A DNA stretch of 64,000 bases, taken from positions 154,387,584 to 154,451,583 of the forward strand of contig OY720634.1 in assembly GCA_963169105.1 (NCBI GenBank), read 5' to 3'. Below, one piece after another: positions 53,801 to 64,000 of this stretch. The number at the start of each line of letters is the position of its first letter. Within the stretch, counting starts at the first letter, position 1. Position numbers and translations under genes: made by a program. The stretch comes from Ceriagrion tenellum. Taxonomy: Eukaryota > Arthropoda > Insecta > Odonata > Coenagrionidae. Under the pieces are notes generated by a model. It made no database searches. It saw only the letters and a program-made list of their open reading frames with translations, and had not been told where the DNA came from.

Positions 53801-56215
53801 CTCCTTCACAAAATCTAAAATAATCTGAGAGTTAGTATCTATCACCTGATGAATGCAAAACAAAATGAAGTATTATGTATCCGAAGACAGCCTTGAAAAA
53901 TATTTAGTTGGAAGCTTTGAAAACATACTTTCATGCACCAGACTCACGGCATCCATGGCAAAGGTCTCAGCTGTTTGTGAAAAACGTAAGCATTGCTTGT
54001 CATTAGCCACCTGAATTTCCAATTACTGTACCGAAAGGCTTTCATACTGTAAGGGGTGGGGTTAATAATAGCGTTACAGACCCAACGCCTTGAATTTCTG
54101 CATCATATTCAGAATCGCTTCTGATGTCATTCTGGAGTGAGGAATAGTTTTGGCCAGAAAGAGTGTCATCCGATTCAGAATAGCAGCCTAGGCTTTGTCA
54201 ATACTTTCTTCTATTTGGAGTACTGAGCCAATGTTGGTTTTCAAGTTTCCTGTAAATGTTGGATGTAAATTTTATATTCCTTTTTGAACAGATGAAATCT
54301 GAGATAATAAGTGAGGTCACTGCTAACGTAAACTGTCAAATGAAGAAACTCCTGGAAGATATTGGTCAAAAGGCACAGCCAGTGATTTTTCCATCTGGCA
54401 CCATGAATTCTAATGGCAGCCAAGTGGTGCATGGCAAGAGTAGTGCATGGCTCGTTACCAAAACCAAGAAGAAGATATCAGATGGTGAATCCTCTGATGG
54501 AGCTCCGAAAATTGAATTAAGGTATGTTCCATAAAAGGTTGAATGAAAGTGTTAATGCGAGAAAAATTAAATGTGAGGGATATATCTGTATAATGAATTT
54601 GTGGAAAGGGTGTTGGGCAATGGCAATTGTGTAGTAAGGGAACTCTGCTGCCTCTTATTTGCTAATACCCTGTTAAGAAACGCCACCTAAACATATTTGG
54701 GATCCTTATGAGGCAGCCTCAGTACCAAATGATGAGTGTGCAGCCAAAATGTGTGTGGTATTCTGAAGGTCATTATGATAGTGCTCTTAGTGTGACAAGC
54801 GTGTTTCAGGTATTCAGGGAATCTCTAGCAGTCTGCCCATATAATTACAGACTTAATATTGTGCCAATTAATTTTTAGCCCAGAGCCAGTCATTTTTTGG
54901 AAGCCATTCCAAATTTTTGGCTAACATTGACATACTGTGTTCAGTTAAATCACGTCCTCTTTTTTATGATGTTATTATGTCAAGCTCCGTTAGCTCTTAA
55001 ACTTAACAGACTTAAAGGAAACTCAGCACAAGACTTAAAGGAAAGGTATGAGAGCAATATTAATGGTGACTTTGGATGAATAATTCCTTGGTGGATATCC
55101 AACTTTCATATTCTCCTCATTGGGTTACTAAGGTGAAGTAACTGACTAGTGCCTTAATATGTACTCGTTGATCCTGCTATTTTATGGTCTGCTAGCATTT
55201 GCATGTTACAATGACTCGAAATGTAGCCTGATACCAGAGAAACCATTGTGGCATCAATGGTGTTGTTTAGCATCATCCATGGGTGTTCTAATATGTACTC
55301 GTTGATCCTGCTATTTTATGGTCTGCTAGCATTTGCATGTTACAATGACTCGAAATGCAGCCTGATACCAGAGAAACCATTGTGGCATCAATGGTGTTGT
55401 TTAGCATCATCCATGGGTGTTCTACTCACTGAGAAGTAGGTTTTTGGAAAAGTCCCTAACCCATTTTTGGGATATCTTTGGACATGCACTATTAATGATT
55501 GTTATTGCATTGTCAGTCCTAAGTTCCTCATTTCTCGTGTGTGCTTCCTCAATACTCTTCCCTGAAATCTCATCTTCAAGACTCCCTAGCCTTTCAAAAT
55601 ATCCTCCCATTCAGGTTTTCTGCCTTCTTTGTATTTCAACCACCAACCCTCTTTTCTCGACCGTCATATTGTACAATGCCTCCCTTGTGTTTACCTAGTT
55701 CTTTTTCTCCATTATGTTTCCCTCTCCCTTTATCCATGAATGATATCATAATAATTGCCAATGATATTTGTGAGTAATCTTTTGATTTTCATCTCTCTGA
55801 TGCCTTTTTTGCCAGGGATAGTAAAATTATGAGAAAAATAGAAAAATTGGATCGGCGTGAGAGGAAACTGGACCACAAGAAAGAGAAGTTGGAGCAGAAA
55901 ACAAGGAAGATTGCAGAGAGGAAGGAAAGAGAATACCTATCAAAGCTGAGATTGGAAATAGCTGGCTGTAAGCCATCTCACGTAGTAAGCACAGCTTACA
56001 ATAAAGTTGGGGATCCAGAGAAGATATTCTTGAGACCAATGTTGAATGCACGTGAGCTTACTCAGAATCACATTCCACCCAAGGATCTTGAAAATGTTCC
56101 CATTGGAGTGACTGTCAACAGTGATGATATGCGCATGATGACTGTCAAACGTGGTTCAAGCTTCACCAAAGTTTGGAAAATAACAAATTCTGGTGGAAAG
56201 CAATGGACTGATGAG
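46441..56215 (+). CDS. NBR1: NBR1-like selective autophagy receptor, 3' partial, 6 exons seen
   Basis: Exons: 46441-46590, 46898-46960, 47201-47242, 49543-49863, 54292-54521, 55816-56215; all GT-AG, phases join, 402 codons. NBR1-type receptors bind ubiquitinated cargo and LC3/Atg8 and oligomerise through PB1. PB1 is residues 8-91, with the acidic OPCA stretch SYVDSDGDEIPIDSDLEF. WFKKYMKKMKSEIISEV (about 170-190) matches the segment before the ZZ finger in vertebrate NBR1. A long basic-acidic coiled coil (MRKIEKLDRRERKLDHKKEK on) leads to the start of the FW domain (GSSFTKVWKITNSGGKQW). No ZZ finger was found between these, and the remaining FW strands, LIR and UBA were not found up to 64000. 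The first ATG follows the ZZZ3 promoter directly. Alternative: another PB1-FW protein; the combination favours NBR1. Confidence 0.85.
47243..49542 (+). other. NBR1-like intron 3, strongly pyrimidine-rich
   Basis: From about 47240 to 48780 the + strand is heavily C/T biased. This may be an old antisense LINE, but I found no conserved reverse transcriptase or endonuclease word on the - strand. The rest is AT-rich. Confidence 0.35.
50310..51440 (+). mobile_element. LINE reverse transcriptase fragment, dead
   Basis: The + strand reads IEALKGYGIPEKLIRLVEIT, then after a shift SQGFAYASDIVLIGQTENDR. The catalytic Y-A-D-D box has become YASD, a lost catalytic aspartate. Further on KKFTYVGVGLNNENKISNNE and, shifted, GAETWVLSKNDKETL follow the usual thumb-region order. 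Between these blocks (about 50765-51025) foreign DNA with a TA microsatellite interrupts the element; the words TGAAAAT-TCA-CA flank it on both sides. It lies in NBR1 intron 4 in the gene's orientation and differs in family from the LINE at 21715-24745. Confidence 0.75.
50783..50822. repeat. (TA)n microsatellite with TATG extension
   Basis: About fifteen TA units followed by ATGTATGTATGTC. It lies inside the insertion that splits the LINE fragment. Confidence 0.9.
51660..51785 (-). repeat. tRNA-derived SINE, degenerate copy
   Basis: The + strand reads ACTTATGATTGGCAGGCCAATGC, then CACGCTAGCCAGGCATCC and the leader ending GAACTAGATGTTGTGCCCTC. On the - strand this is leader, then GGATGCCTGGCTAGCGTG, as in the other copies; the B box is largely lost. 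Confidence 0.55.
52650..52735 (+). repeat. tRNA-derived SINE head, second type
   Basis: GATGGTGTAGTGGTTACCA (A box) and TGGTGGTTCGCCCTCGCTGG (decayed B box) sit 30 bp apart, a tRNA-like arrangement. The T-loop reads TTCGCCC, so it is not a working tRNA. It differs from the 259-331 family. Confidence 0.5.
53065..53110. repeat. Perfect 19-bp hairpin
   Basis: TTTGAGTTTAAGCATGAAT (53065-53083) and its exact inverse (53092-53110) flank an 8-nt loop. The stem has no mismatch. It lies in NBR1 intron 4 and resembles the foldbacks at 14371 and 21181. Confidence 0.9.
55155..55422. repeat. 134-bp tandem duplication, two near-identical copies
   Basis: 55155-55288 and 55289-55422 are identical except for GTAGCC versus GCAGCC. 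It lies in the NBR1 intron before the coiled-coil exon and encodes no recognised domain. The near-identity implies a recent event, or an assembly artefact. Confidence 0.9.
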
Positions 56216-56523
56216 GTGAGTTTGATATGATTGACAATTCTCTATAATTTTTGACAACGTAAGCAGTGGAAATGTAGGACTTACTCATGTGTGATTAATG
56301 GGAAAAACGATAAATATTGGAGATGGAACGAATAGTGATTTTCTCAAATTCGAATATAATCAAAAGCCTTGAAAACTCGAATATCTCAAATATTCTAATA
56401 CTATATATGCTTATAAGTTTTTTCATATTTTAGAAAACTTTTTCGCTATCTGTTTTTGAACAAAGCTCTAACTTATATTAAAAAATTTTTCTCATTTACT
56501 TTAAAATTTAAATGTACCTATTA

Positions 56524-58390
56524 CAGTAGAACCTGGTTAGGAAGTTTCTCCTTAGCACATTTTCCTCCTTAGTATGTTGATCTCTCAGGGTCCTGGTACA
56601 ATTGGGCCCATTTACAGGTAAAATTATTTGGTTACTACGTTTTAAATCCTGACGGTTTCTTGGTTAGTACGTTCAGTAAATTTCTGAAATGCAACCCACA
56701 AGTGCTTCTCTAATATAGTTTGGGTAATATGAACAACCAACGCTCTCAAGTTAATGTATTAAATATCAAACCTAGGCATTTTAATGCTGATCCATTTGCA
56801 TTTCTTATGTTTTGCGATGTAAAACAATGAGCAGCCAATTAGTGGGAGTGTAGGTCTAGAGCGGAGAGTCGTTCATATTGCACGTGTTGTGATAGTAAGG
56901 TCAGTTACAATGGAAAGTAAGCAAGTTGTGAAGCAGATTACAACTGCAGAAAAAATAAAAATTCTGGAAGAAGTTGACAGAAATCCACACATAAAGTGAG
57001 TAGAAGTGGCGCAAAGATTGAACATCCCTGCATCTACTTTAAACACGATCGTCAGCAATCGCGAAGAAATCCGAAGTGGTTATTCGGACAGAAAGCGAAA
57101 GCGTATTCATGATGGAAAATTTCCGGAATTGGAAGCTGTTTTACTTAGATAGTGCAGACAAGCACAAAGCTCAAGCGTGCCATTTGATGGTTCAATCATC
57201 AAAGAAAAGGCGTTATTTTTGGCTGCAAAAATGGGCATCGAAAATTTCCATGCCTCCAATGGTTGGATAGACTGTTTCAAAAACAGACGTGGATTAGTTT
57301 ATAGGTGTGTTCATGGCGAAGCAGCCAGTGTTAACCTTGATACCATAGAAGCCTGGAAGGAAACAAGTTTCCTGAAGTTGCTTGAAGATTTTAGTCCCGA
57401 TGACATCTACAATGCCAATGAAACTGGTCTATTTTACAACTTATTACCCAATAGAATATATGCTTTTAAAGGAGAAAAATGCCACGGAGGAAAATTAAGT
57501 AAGGAGAGGCTGACAGCTCTTTTGTGCTGCAATGAGAGTGGAACTGACAAGCTGCAGCCGCTTGTGATAGGCAAATCTAAACCCTAGGTGTTTTGAAAAC
57601 ATTCGAACCTTTCTCTGCCAATACACAGCTAACCCTGCAGTATGGATGACCACATAAATTTTTTTAAACTTTTTGAGAGGGTTAGATGCCAAACTGGGCA
57701 GCAAAAATAGAGCAATTTTGTGTTTTTTCGACCACTGTGCTGCTCATTCAATTGATACAAGATATCTCAGAAACATCAGGGTCGAATTCTTCCCGGCAAA
57801 CATGACAAGTTACCTTCAGCCCCTTCACCGAGGCATCATCCGATGTTTCAAGCAAAAATATAGAAGACTGCTGGTATAAAAGAGGCTGGCCACCTTACAA
57901 ACTGCTGAGCGGAGGATAGACGTTGTGGATTTGGTGCACTTTGTCAAATACACTTGACTTTCCGTGAGCAGAGAAAACGTCACCAGTTGTTTAGTAGTGT
58001 GGGGTTGGACATATCAGTTGACACGACACAAGAGGCAGAACTGACTCCTTTTCCTCTCAAGTAGTGTTGTCAGATTGCTGGAGAGGTGAAATTCGATGAG
58101 TACTGAGAGTATGGTAACGATCTTAATGTTTGCCAGACCTTGTCGATAGATGAAATTCACGAGTAGGAGTTGGGAGGACATAGATGATTCAGAGCTAGGG
58201 TCTGAGTCTGATTCAGTTCCAAAGTTCCAACTTTAACCAAAAATCTCGAGGCCATGGAGTGTATGTGCCGTTACTTAACTAGTGCTGTGGGAGCAGACGA
58301 CACCTTGAATCTCCACATGAAGCTTGACACAAGAATACTTGGGCTCAGTGCGAGAAATATAAAGCAGAGTAACTTGGACAAATGTTTAGT
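56524..58390 (+). pseudogene. Tigger/pogo element, nearly full transposase in broken frames
   Basis: The left end CAGTAGAACCTGGTTA follows a TA. The frame starts MESKQVVKQITTAEKIKILE (56910) with a CENP-B-like helix-turn-helix (VAQRLNIPASTLNTIV), then after stops AAKMGIENFHASNGWIDCFK (second DNA-binding domain). Next comes DIYNANETGLFYNLLPNR, where the family has NADETGLF, so a catalytic Asp region reads Asn, then LTALLCCNESGTDKL, FDHCAAHS and FFPANMTSYLQPLHRGII. TGA, TAG and TGA codons interrupt it. No right terminal repeat was found before the piggyBac-like sequence at 58771. It lies downstream of the last NBR1 exon seen, probably in an NBR1 intron. Confidence 0.85.
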
Positions 58391-58770
58391 CTAAATGTAA
58401 ACTTTTGAACAATTAAAATCCGTATGCTATGACGCATTTCAATTAGAAGAGTTATCGATCCATATATGCTCGTCTTATCCTCTGGACGAATCTGAGCAGC
58501 AAACTACTTATTTTCTTCTTCGTTTGTGTATTTATTTATGTTCTCGTATTAAGCTCCATATTCTTACAATTAAAATTTTGGAAAATACCCTATTGCTGTG
58601 GGGTGCTCATCTTCTGGGATTTCATTCTTTTGTCCTGTATGTATGTTTTTGTGAATATAACTGGAGTATGTTTCATATTTTGCTGCTAAGTTATCTTTTG
58701 TTTTCGAAATTTTCTATTGCTCGTTACAAATATGCAGATCTGAGATAAATTGCCTTTTCACTTTTTTAGA

Positions 58771-59640
58771 TGGCTTCAAAAAGAAAGTGGCAGGAGGATA
58801 AAATTGAGGCATAATTATGCACTGATAGTGATTGGGATTTGGAGCCAGTGATGAAAGTGGAAGTAAGGAGGGGGCGGAGCGTTCGGAGGAAGATATTAAA
58901 GAATGAGTTTCCATTGTGACCAATTGGGTGACAGGGTAGTTAAACAGATGTGTGGCAGGTCTGCATGTTTTTATAGCTGTTCCTAGTGGAATGAGAGAGA
59001 TTGAAGCCCCTGGCATGAGTAAAGATTCATCTCCTTTGGCATTTTTCATGATTTTTTTTGTCGATGAGATCCATATCCTGGTGGAGGAGACAAACAGATA
59101 TTACAACTAATATCTTCTCACCATTAATGAAGGATCTTCGTCTCAGCCTGACGTAACTCTGCTGGAAATGTTTTTGTTTGTAGCGGTTTTGGGGGTGTGT
59201 CAACAAAAGCGACCGAATGATGGATAGTCATTTCATCGGCTGTAGCAACTGGAAATGGTCAAAAAACCTTTCTTTCATCTGCTAGATCTAACAATCCTAA
59301 ATAGTTGGATCCTCATGAATCCTTGCGATGGTAAAATTTCTCATAGAGACTCTCCTGGGACTTATCAGACACATGAGGGATGAGGGCTCAAATGCTTTTC
59401 AGGCCCACACTGCCCAAAGAAACAGACCACATTCACCTAGTGTTAGCCTCGTGAGGCTGGAAGCTAAGGAGAAGAAACATTTGCCGGCGAAAGAAAACTC
59501 TTCGTGGTGTCGCGTGAGTTCTTCAAGGGGAAGGACTCGCGCACAAAATTTAGATGCCAAAAGTGCGACATCGGGCGTGTCATTTCATGTTTTGAAGAGT
59601 ACCACGCAAAAATGGCCTTTTAAAATTATAATTATATAAC
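58771..59640 (+). pseudogene. piggyBac-like transposase remnant with internal deletion
   Basis: It begins MASKRKWQEDKIEA and reaches VPSGMREIEAPGMSKDSSPL, FFVDEIHILVEETNRYYN, a typical piggyBac N-terminal domain (…P-L-x-x-F-x-x-FFDDE…L…ETNRYA). After a large gap the C-terminal end follows in mixed frames, with a RHF/HLPAKE-like word, CRVSSSRGRTR and FHVLKSTTQ, parallel to the cysteine-rich C-terminus of piggyBac proteins (CxVCSxRGxRKxTxYxC … CFExYHT). The catalytic Asp-rich core is missing. A stop follows the first 14 residues. I saw no TTAA-flanked ends at its edges. Confidence 0.65.
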
Positions 59641-60049
59641 ATGTGATAGCCATAAACCATATTTATAAAATAATGCATTAATTATTAACATATTTCTTGT
59701 TCATGAAAATATGTTGCTATTTTTCCGGATCTCTGACAATTTTTGTGAAATTTAATGCTCTTTTTCATGATTGATTTAAAGTATAACTTTTTTTTTTGAG
59801 ATGGCAGCATTATGCTCACTGAATAGTAGCTTTTGGTTAAAGGCCTTGGCATCACCAAATAATGGGGGACGTTGAAGAACACTCCAGATTTGTGGTCTGT
59901 TGTGAAAATATTTCAGCCTGATGCTATGGAATGCACTTTGTTGGAGGAAGGTATAAAATCCAGTTTCCTAAGTTCTCATGGGAAAGGGATTACACTGATG
60001 GTGGCTGACCATTCACGAAGTGGTCAAGGAAGAAGTTATAGCATTGGTT

Positions 60050-60830
60050 GGATGGGAACCAGATGAGGAAGAAGGTCCAATTGATGGACAAATTAAAATT
60101 GCCAAACAACAATCACTAATCGTAGATCTCTTACATCTTGGCAATAGGCATCAAATATGGCAATAGGCATCAAACAAATACACCATTTAATGTCACTATC
60201 CTTCCACTAGCAGCAAATGTTTGGTTTGGTGTTGTAGGGTGCACCGACGGCTAGGTCATTTTGCACAGCAGCAAATGCTGCTCTTTCAAATATGTTGAGG
60301 ACTTCTACCAACTACTTGATAGTATCCCACTGCAATGGATATAAGACCACATTTAAGCTGAGGTTGGAGGCAGCTAGTGTCACTGCTTGCTTCTGTTCCC
60401 AGAGATGCCTCATCAGCTGTAAAAGAGTTCTATCTCATGAGTTCATCCTGAATGAGCTGTTGTTGTTTTACATTTATTGGACTTGGGCTAATTTCAGTTG
60501 CTTGGTTGCTTTACTTGTTGAATGCTTGAAGTGACCCACAATGTTACGATATTTTGCAGCAAGATCCATTACCGTCTTCTTGTTGAGGATACCATCTTGG
60601 ATCACAATTTGAAAAGTATAAGCTAGGCAAGATATGTATCTGAATGGACTCCCTTCAAGTGCAAATACAATTTTTCTCCAACTGTCTCGAACAGTGCCCA
60701 TAATTTTATCAGTCAAATCCCAATCTTCAATAGTTTGTGTGATATAACTTTGACATTTTAAATCACTGAAAGCTAATATTTGGCAAGTCGTCATTCCTTT
60801 TTAAATTCTTCCTATGCACCAAAAAGTGTA
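60050..60830 (-). pseudogene. hAT transposase remnant (ZBED-like)
   Basis: On the - strand IMGTVRDSWRKIVFALEGSP, FRYISCLAYTFQIVIQDGIL, KYRNIVGHFKHSTSKATK run in one frame (60794-60474). After a stop come QQLIQDEL-R-NSF, MRHLWEQKQAVTLAASN, TIKQLVEVLNIFERAAF in shifted frames. These match the RNase-H-like core and insertion region of hAT transposases (C-x-AH-x-x-Q-L-V, then IVGHFKHS, then PTRWNST). The expected PTRWNS reads L-R-NS. It is dead. It belongs to a different hAT lineage from the element at 812-1678. Confidence 0.75.
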
Positions 60831-61336
60831 AAAAATCAGAGATGGCCAGGCTTGGTCTTGGTTGAGCTTGTGTAGAATTGCCCAGTCCCTAAGTGAATTG
60901 GTGACAAATTGTGGGAGTAGTTCGAAGATATTACACAAGCTCTCTAAGATACCTACCTTCTTGGACACTTACCTTCTAGAACATCTGCCAAATTAAGTCT
61001 TCGCATATACATTTGCCTGGATGTCATTGTTCAGCGAACTTTTTGAACAGTTTCTATATCAAAATAATGGAAGATAAAAAATGGTATTCGAATATCTGCA
61101 CCATAGGGGATGGCAAGTTTGTAACTTTTGATGCATGTTAAGTAACGTGAATAAATATCCTGTCAGTTTGACGGTAATCATGCATAATGCAGAGGACTCA
61201 TTTTGCACACACCGACACTGGTATAGTTACATACGTCAAATGACGACAGTGAAATGTAATGGACTAGTTTCCATTGGCTTTTTCATGAAAAAAAATTCCC
61301 AGCCAGTAGGCCCAGTGGAAATTTAATGGTTATTAA

Positions 61337-63361
61337 CCCTTTTACGCTGAAGTCTCTCGAAGGGAAATGCTTTCCCTGCTACGAGTAGCATGAGAATTTT
61401 CTGTACTCTTCTCTACAGATCTCTCTCATGGCAACGAATCGCTCAGGTATGCCTTTTGCCCATTTTGGAACCCCACTTAGCGGGACACTGTGCCCTTCCC
61501 CCGCACACTCTGCTCGACCCCCCGACCTTTAGCAGCCCTCTCTCTCAGCAGGAGGCCTCTGTAAGTTTGTGGCATTAAGGTTGTTTATTTAAATAATTCT
61601 TTGCTGTATACTTCAAAAACTTATACCTTTAAATGAGTTTCTAATGTTATTCTGAGCATTTTACAATTTTAAATAAATTCTAGCGTTAATATTAACAAAT
61701 TTTGAGTTCTATTATAAGCTCAAACTATTGAGAGTTCCACACAAGAACTCCGTTACTACCAACGCTAGAATTTTTTTTTTTTTTATAAGTAAACAAACAC
61801 GGTCCCTCTAAGCCATATGGCTTGTCAAAAGGATCCAACACATATACATACAATGCGGCAAATAAAAAAAATGGTGTGTACAAAAAACACAAAAAAAAAC
61901 AAGTTACAGCATTGTATAATATTACAACTTGAGAACATTAAACATAGCCATATTTAGGCATTCCACATTTTTGAATACACAGGTATTCATGCCAAATATA
62001 TAGAACATAACCAATCAAAAATGTTTAATTTCATCAAGTAACCATGCATGTACCTTTTTCTTTACTTCTGCCATACCTTTAAGATCATCAAGGTGTTTTG
62101 GCATGCAATTAAAAGTGTGTGGTACATAGTATTTTGCTAACCTTTTACCGTATGAATTGCAATGTCTGTACGTTTCCAATACCGGGGAATTTCTTTTTGA
62201 CATGCAATGTGTGTTGTTACATGGAATTTTATACTCTTTTTTGTAATAATTTTCCAATATAGTTACCCATTTTGTTAATTGGTCTGCGGTTAACACTTTA
62301 TATTTTCTACACAAATAATTTAATTCAGAATTAGCACAATATTTACCTCTATCTTCATCAACCAATTTTAATATTCTCTTCTGGTTCCTGATTATTGAGT
62401 TCAGCAAGATGTTAGAAGCCATTCCCCAGCCTGTTATTCCATATCTCAAAATACTTTGTACCATAGCGTTGTACATCAAAAGCTTTATGCATGGAGGTAC
62501 TATATCTTTGAGCATGTAAATTTGATATGCAACAATTCTCATTTTCTAATTTAGTTTTTCAATATGGTGTGGAAATTTAAAATGTTCATCTATTACAATA
62601 CCAAGGTAACAATATTTTTCCAAAGTTGAACAGTTGCAATTAACATCACAAGCGATATCATTACAATGAATACAATTGTGAGAATGCAATTTTATCTTTA
62701 CCTCTTTACTCTTGCTGCTCATCGAGGATATATACATAGTTGAAGTTTTATCTTTATTTATTATTAAATTATTATCGTGGGATCATAAATTTAATCTGCT
62801 AAAATCAAGTTGGAGTCTCTTATGGCAGGTCTCAAAATGTTTATGTGTACTAATTAAAACAATGTCGTCAGCATACATATTAAGCTTGCAAAGTTTAATA
62901 GGTAGAACTATATCATTTACATATATAAGGAATAGGAGAAGCCCCAGAATTGAATTTTCCTACGCAAACGAAATTTGAAATAAAATAAGACTCGATGAAA
63001 AACAAATAATTCACTTCATAAAGCTAAAAATTTTGTAAGTGAATAAAATTATTGCCTCGAAAAATCATTGCAAATACAAGAAATTAACCACAGATTCGTG
63101 CAGCAAGGAGGGCTACTAATAATGCGGAGGGTCGAGCTCACTTGCCGGAGAAAGGGTCTGTGCTGTCCCTAAGCTGGGTTGCAAGGGTTTACTGTGTACC
63201 TAGGATTATTGCACCCGTGCCGGTCACTTCCCTTCCCTCGCGTCGGCTATACCCGATATTACGTCTTTTGCATTGGTTTAAGTCTGTTGGCCATAGCCAT
63301 CTTTTGTTTGTTTGTGTAGGTAAATTCACGTCGGTCATAGCCGACACTAGGCTCGAAAGGG
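61337..63361. mobile_element. TTAA-flanked element (piggyBac-type ends) containing a nested LINE
   Basis: Both edges carry TTAA (61333-61336, 63362-63365), and the element begins CCCTTT and ends AAAGGG, as piggyBac-type elements do. The similarity inward is limited (CTCGAA-GGG on both sides). GTCGGCTATAC at 63241 and GTCATAGCCGAC at 63333 form a further inverted pair near the right end. Without the LINE inside (61771-62965) it would be about 830 bp. No transposase coding remains. Confidence 0.4.
61771..62965 (-). mobile_element. 5'-truncated LINE with poly(A) tail
   Basis: The - strand starts at about 62965 with NSILGLLLFLIYVNDI (the P-Q-GSILGPLLF motif), then LNMYADDIVLIS with an intact YADD box (62864-62875). 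A thumb segment follows (YCYLGIVIDEHFKFPHHIEKL), and a 175-codon open end (LLMYNAMVQSILRYGITGWG … RRLAKYYVPHTF-like, ending KHF stop at 62015). A run of 14 A at 61784-61771 ends it. The frame is almost intact apart from one break near 62543, so this is the youngest LINE here. Jockey-superfamily type; 5' truncation is usual for LINE insertions. Confidence 0.8.
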
Positions 63362-63365
63362 TTAA

Positions 63366-64000
63366 AACACTTTCATACTCTTAAGTGAAATAGATGAATG
63401 TAAAAATTATTTAAATTATGAAATGGTTAGTTAATGAAAAAAATTGATTGATCATGATCAGCGTCCATTCATGTCATGACTTGTCGTACACTTGATATTC
63501 TCATGCTGTGATAAAATTGGTATACTTAAACTTTATTTTCTCTTGTCTTAGGAAACTTTTTCAATCCCTACATTTTCTTGATTTAAACTTTTCTGGGCAA
63601 ACTTGAAGCAAGTGTCCGTAAAGCCTGCTACTGCAAAGTTGTACATAAGATGTTGCCGGTTTTAGAGCAGAAGTTACAGGACACAAATAGCCTGTAGTAA
63701 GATAGTAGCATAGTTCGCCCATCATAAACTCTCTGGAACATGGACATAAAATTGATTACCTAATCGATAAACTGCTCCAGATTTGGTAGAAATGATGCAT
63801 TGTGTCATTTTTCTAAATTGAAGAAAATAATTTATAGCTGAGCAAAACCTTTTATTCTTTAACTTAGCCCATACCAAGCAGCAGTCATCGAAGATAGTTA
63901 CAAGCTTTCTTCAACTTAGCTTCACGGCAAGCACACACCAGATTATTTTGGCACAATATGAAGATTCTCTTGTGGTAGTAGTATCAAAGAATTAAGTAAG
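63366..64000. other. Window end, nothing recognised
   Basis: AT-rich sequence. I looked for the remaining NBR1 FW and UBA exons on the + strand and did not see them here. Confidence 0.4.

Noticed and set aside
1..64000. CRISPR arrays, operons, riboswitches or bacterial-style systems
   Set aside because: No regularly spaced direct repeats, no clustered co-directional frames and clear spliceosomal introns throughout.

Overview
This is nuclear DNA of an animal, most likely an arthropod (probably an insect); I cannot name the species. The genes are split by GT-AG introns of 0.1 to 11 kb and the gaps are packed with decayed transposons: PIF/Harbinger, hAT, Tigger/pogo, piggyBac-like, Penelope-like, several LINEs, a copia fragment and tRNA-derived SINEs. 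There are no operons, CRISPR arrays or bacterial-style genes.

Three host genes account for nearly all the constrained coding sequence. (1) A b(0,+)-type amino acid transporter light chain (SLC7A9-like) runs on the + strand in eight exons from 7947 to 27430; its first exon or exons are not visible. (2) ZZZ3, a Myb plus ZZ-finger protein of the ATAC histone acetyltransferase complex, is complete on the - strand in eight exons, with ATG at 45737 and stop at 27622; all phases join and give 483 residues. (3) An NBR1-like autophagy receptor starts at 46441 on the + strand; six exons (402 codons) are visible to 56215, carrying a PB1 domain, a coiled coil and the start of the FW (four-tryptophan) domain; the rest lies beyond the window or was not found. 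SLC7A9 and ZZZ3 are tail to tail, 191 bp apart. ZZZ3 and NBR1 are head to head, sharing about 700 bp of probable promoter. I see no functional pathway linking the three.

Layout: 1-7900 holds SINE copies, a small hAT element with perfect 8-bp target duplications and a transposon-protein remnant. 7947-27430 is the transporter gene; its introns hold a broken arginyl-tRNA synthetase retrocopy, a Penelope GIY-YIG fragment, paired SINEs, a Tigger fragment and a 3-kb antisense LINE. 27934-35786 is the largest 3' ZZZ3 intron, with a 2981-bp PIF/Harbinger element (TTA duplication, long inverted arms, transposase and MADF remnants, a nested Penelope element), then Tigger and Jockey/CR1-like pieces. 36200-44800 holds copia, LINE, SINE, Helitron-like and terminal-inverted-repeat elements. 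46591-55815 are NBR1 introns with a dead LINE and a 134-bp tandem duplication. 56500-63400 is a transposon graveyard (Tigger, piggyBac-like, hAT, and a LINE nested in a TTAA-flanked element).

The most noteworthy points are the Harbinger element with duplicated, inverted subterminal arms; the shared hammerhead-like motif in several Penelope tails; the SINE family whose tRNA-like part sits behind a conserved leader; and the divergent ZZZ3/NBR1 promoter. I found no clearly new coding system.
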